From: Bimuria novae-zelandiae CBS 107.79
Taxonomy: Eukaryota; Ascomycota; Dothideomycetes; Pleosporales; Didymosphaeriaceae
Length of the DNA: 33,899 bases
Direction: 5' to 3'
NCBI GenBank assembly: GCA_010015655.1
Contig: ML976658.1
Span: forward strand, 492,112 to 526,010
Below are positions 31,287-33,899 of the stretch, one piece after another; within the stretch, counting starts at the first letter, position 1; every line of letters starts with the position of its first letter. The translations under genes and the position numbers were made by a program. The notes under the pieces are model-generated. The model was not told where the DNA came from and searched no databases. It saw only the letters and a list, made by a program, of their open reading frames with translations.

Positions 31287-33014
31287 TCAACCGCGGGGGA
31301 GGCCTCCATGAAACTCGGATCCAGCAGGAACTAGATCTTCACCGAAAGTAAAGCGCTTCTTGTCTTCCTTGCCCTCCTTAACTGCGTGCTCGGGGCTGTG
31401 CACAGAGACGCCTCCGGGAGTGTCTTCGGAGGAGTCGGAGGACGGGTTGGCTTTGTCGTTCTGTTCAGAGGTAGTGATCATGGAGGTGGGGGCTTGGTCT
31501 TCCTCGCCATCTTACTCATGCTCCTCGTATGAGAGGACCGTGGTGAATGTCTCGTCCTCTTCAGTCTCCGAGACAGCTACGGTGGGTATCTCGGCTTCGT
31601 GGACGTCTTGCTCCTGCGTTTCAGAAGCGACGACAGGCATAGTCGAGCCCGTGACAGTGGATTTGTCCTCCTGGGCCGCGACTTCGTCATCCTTCACAGT
31701 CGCCTTGTCGTCCTCCGTTGCCTCATCGCGCACCTTCTTCCGGCTCACAGCTTCCTCATCCTCGCGTCGCCGCTTCCGCTCCTTCTTCGCTTCCTTCGAC
31801 CAAAAAAGCTCGTCCTCCTTCTTCAACAGCGGGCCCGGAAAGAACGTGGGCAGCAGCTTCTCGCCGTAGCCGGGGAACTCGGAGTCTAGGCCTTTCAGCG
31901 CCTCCATGGCCTTTGCGTCGTGGGAAAGAGAGCGGCGGAAGGTCAGCTCGATGGGATGCGCGGTCTTAAACTCGATGATGTCCTTCTTGTCCGCTCCCGG
32001 GAGACGGTTCAGCAGCTGGGCGAATCCGCGGAAGAACTTGGGAGAATCCGCGGCGATGACGATGTTGGCGATTGAGCCTAGGGCTAGGATGCTGAAGAGT
32101 AGGCCAGCTCCTTCGGTAATGTGGCAGGCGCAGGTGGTGAAGATGAGCCAGCCTAGTGCGTTGCCGAGCAACATGTAGCCCTCGTACGTGGGGCCGAACC
32201 AGTCGTATGTCGTCACGCCTGCTCTAGCGAGATCCTCGAGGTTTAGGGAGTTGTCGTGGACGTTGCGGATTATGAAGACGTGACGGTGGCCGTTGCCGCG
32301 CATAATGGCGTAGACGTTCTTCTTCCCTCCATCGGGGCAAGCAGTGAACTTCTCTGCGTGCCATGCGGTAAGATTCGTCGTCAAAATGCTCAATAAGAGA
32401 CCAAGGCCAACGAGGAGGCCCACATCTTTGGCGAGGCCGAAAAGTCCGATCGTGGATAGCAATAACTGCACACTCACCACTGTACCAGAGAAAAGGAAGA
32501 CATTCGGCCCAGTGACGGAGCTTGGCGATTTAACCACCTCGCCTGCGTCGTAGATTGACACTTTGAGGCCGCCGATGCTATGGTCCGCCTCCTGCTCTAG
32601 ATTGGCCATTATACGTGAAAGGAGCCAGCTCTTGTTCTTGCGCCGCTGTCCAGACTTCATATTCATGACCATACAATCGATCTCAGGAGCGGGCATCAGG
32701 CCGCGCTCACCACGGATCACAGGGCCGAGTGTTGGCAGAGTGTGTCCAAGTCATCCGAAGCTGAGCGGCAAGACCACAGATCCGGCTTTTGGGCCCATAC
32801 CACCCGTGACGGCGAGAGCGGTGCGGATGAGGTCGGTGCCGAAGACCATCATGATGGCCGTGAGGGTACCCCAGGGGCTGCCGGTGTGCTCATTTGCGTG
32901 GAAGACGAATGGCCTATACACGCTAGATAAAAGAGCTATAAAAGCTGTTACCAAGACGGACTTCTCGAGCTGGGCGATTTTGATCTTCGAGCCGGAGCCC
33001 TGTGTGGTAGCCAT
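31287..33014 (-). pseudogene. Multi-pass membrane protein gene with two in-frame stops
   Basis: A single minus-strand frame of 576 codons runs from ATG 33014 (MATTQGSGSKIKIAQLEKSV) to TGA 31287-31289. It is broken by TGA 32751-32753 and TAA 31512-31514. Before the first stop: ALLSSVYRPFVFHANEHTGS and VFGTDLIRTALAVTGG. After it the same frame continues LGHTLPTLGPVIRGERG, so a Trp codon has probably become TGA. Hydrophobic segments follow near 32495, 32400, 32160 and 32080, then a charged tail (KKERKRRREDEEAVSRKK). After the TAA the frame stays Ser/Glu/Asp/Lys-rich for 74 more codons, so the original protein was probably about 575 residues. The middle section alone (31512-32720) is open for 402 codons. 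The family is a fungal membrane protein I cannot name. If the TAA is the natural end, the only lesion is the TGA, which could also be read through. Confidence 0.65.
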
Positions 33015-33899
33015 TTTCGCTGACTGACGCATATTGTCGACAATATAAAGTATTTTACCATGTGAGAAGGTGGCGAGACGTCTCAGCCTTCGGAGTTCGC
33101 TGCCTTGACTTATCTCGCCGCCGTCGTAGAGTGTGGCTGCTGAGGTGGTGAAAAAGCGAGGGCAGCCTGGAGGGAAGTGTTTATATGGGCCAGCAAGGCG
33201 GGGTTTGTGTTTGGGGCGGTATGCACGTACCGGTCTGGAGGCTTCTACCTGCGGCGGCCCGTGCTGCATAGGTGAGAGTTTGCGTCGCGTGATTGACGTG
33301 CTTGCTTCAACTCATGCCTCAGTTCCCGCTTGAGGGCTAGCGTAATGCTCATCTCAGCAATAATTGCCAATAAGCAAGGAGCGTCTAGCTCTGATATCCG
33401 ATTTTTCACTAGAACTGTATGCAGCCCTATCAACACTCACGGTCCACTATCACAGTGGCACTCAGAGACAACAATAGTCCTTGTCATTCCAAGACTCATA
33501 CGACTCAGCGCAAACATACCATAGGCATGTACTCCGAAGATGGCCGTGCTCGATGAACAACACACAGCAAGTACCTATATAACCTAAACATCGCCACAGG
33601 AACGTATTCGGTCACTCAAACACTATTGTCGCGGTTGGGCTCACAGCTTTGAGAGTTGAAAAGCCTTAGCCATATTCTCTCAACACGGATAACTCAGTCT
33701 CGTCCGTTATTATGATTTAGCCGCTGATGTCGAGGCTGAGCTTGTTCTCATTGTTCTGTGCGTTGGCCACTTGGCTACATAACGGCTTTTGCGTTTAGGG
33801 TTGATGTGTGCGTACCACAGCAGGAGGCGAACTGGGTTGATTACTATCTGATGGAAGTTGGAGTGGCTATATACATGAAGTGGAGTATCTAGAAGATTC
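33015..33899. other. Right-hand region without a recognisable gene
   Basis: It contains the 5' flank of the membrane-protein frame. Short frames on both strands (up to about 65 codons) have no coding character, and no repeat was found. Confidence 0.4.

Noticed and set aside
1..33899. tRNA genes, rRNA genes, CRISPR arrays, bacterial-type operons or riboswitches
   Set aside because: No B-box-like GGTTCGANNCC in a tRNA context, no rRNA-like stretches, no regularly spaced repeats; introns and gene content are fungal nuclear.

Overview
The window is nuclear DNA of a filamentous ascomycete (Pezizomycotina; Dothideomycetes is my best guess). Three things point there: very short introns (45-114 bp, GT...AG, often GTATGT/GTAAGT donors); conserved single-copy fungal/eukaryotic genes (ORC5, TAD3, a SelO/Fmp40 adenylyltransferase, a DCAF4-like WD protein); and long AT-rich, TpA-rich tracts that look like repeat-induced point mutation (RIP) of transposons. 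No tRNA, rRNA or CRISPR array was recognised.

Layout. 1-4354 is a nest of RIP-degraded transposons: the right end of one TA-flanked element, a small LTR-type element (182-bp LTRs) containing a 411-bp MITE with a 10-bp target duplication and telomere-like internal repeats, and a 2.1-kb pogo-like element with 26-bp perfect terminal repeats. 4747-8850 carries three apparently intact genes: a secreted SGNH/GDSL hydrolase, a disordered basic protein and a small one-pass membrane protein. 9177-17985 is a gene graveyard. A Galpha-like GTPase gene with an N-terminal STAND-type domain is split by a 3.1-kb hAT element (perfect 8-bp target duplication). A patatin-like phospholipase pseudogene beside it carries an 865-bp nonautonomous hAT element. 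A further Galpha switch-region fragment lies in one arm of a diverged duplication. 18031-19687 is another broken gene, with nonsense codons of the CAR-to-TAR type.

20414-30848 is a gene-dense, apparently functional core: DCAF4-like WD protein (-) divergent from SelO (+), SelO convergent with ORC5 (-), TAD3 (-), then a TRI12-type MFS transporter (+) divergent from TAD3. 31287-33014 is a multi-pass membrane protein reading frame interrupted by two nonsense codons.

The core genes serve unrelated housekeeping roles (replication origin recognition, tRNA A34 editing, mitochondrial protein AMPylation, ubiquitin-ligase substrate adaptor). The most interesting biology is the decayed 9-18 kb block. 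The pairing of a STAND-N domain with a Galpha GTPase domain, next to a patatin-like phospholipase, resembles fungal NLR/allorecognition gene sets, here disabled by transposons and RIP-like mutations. Family names come from motif recognition by eye, not from database searches.
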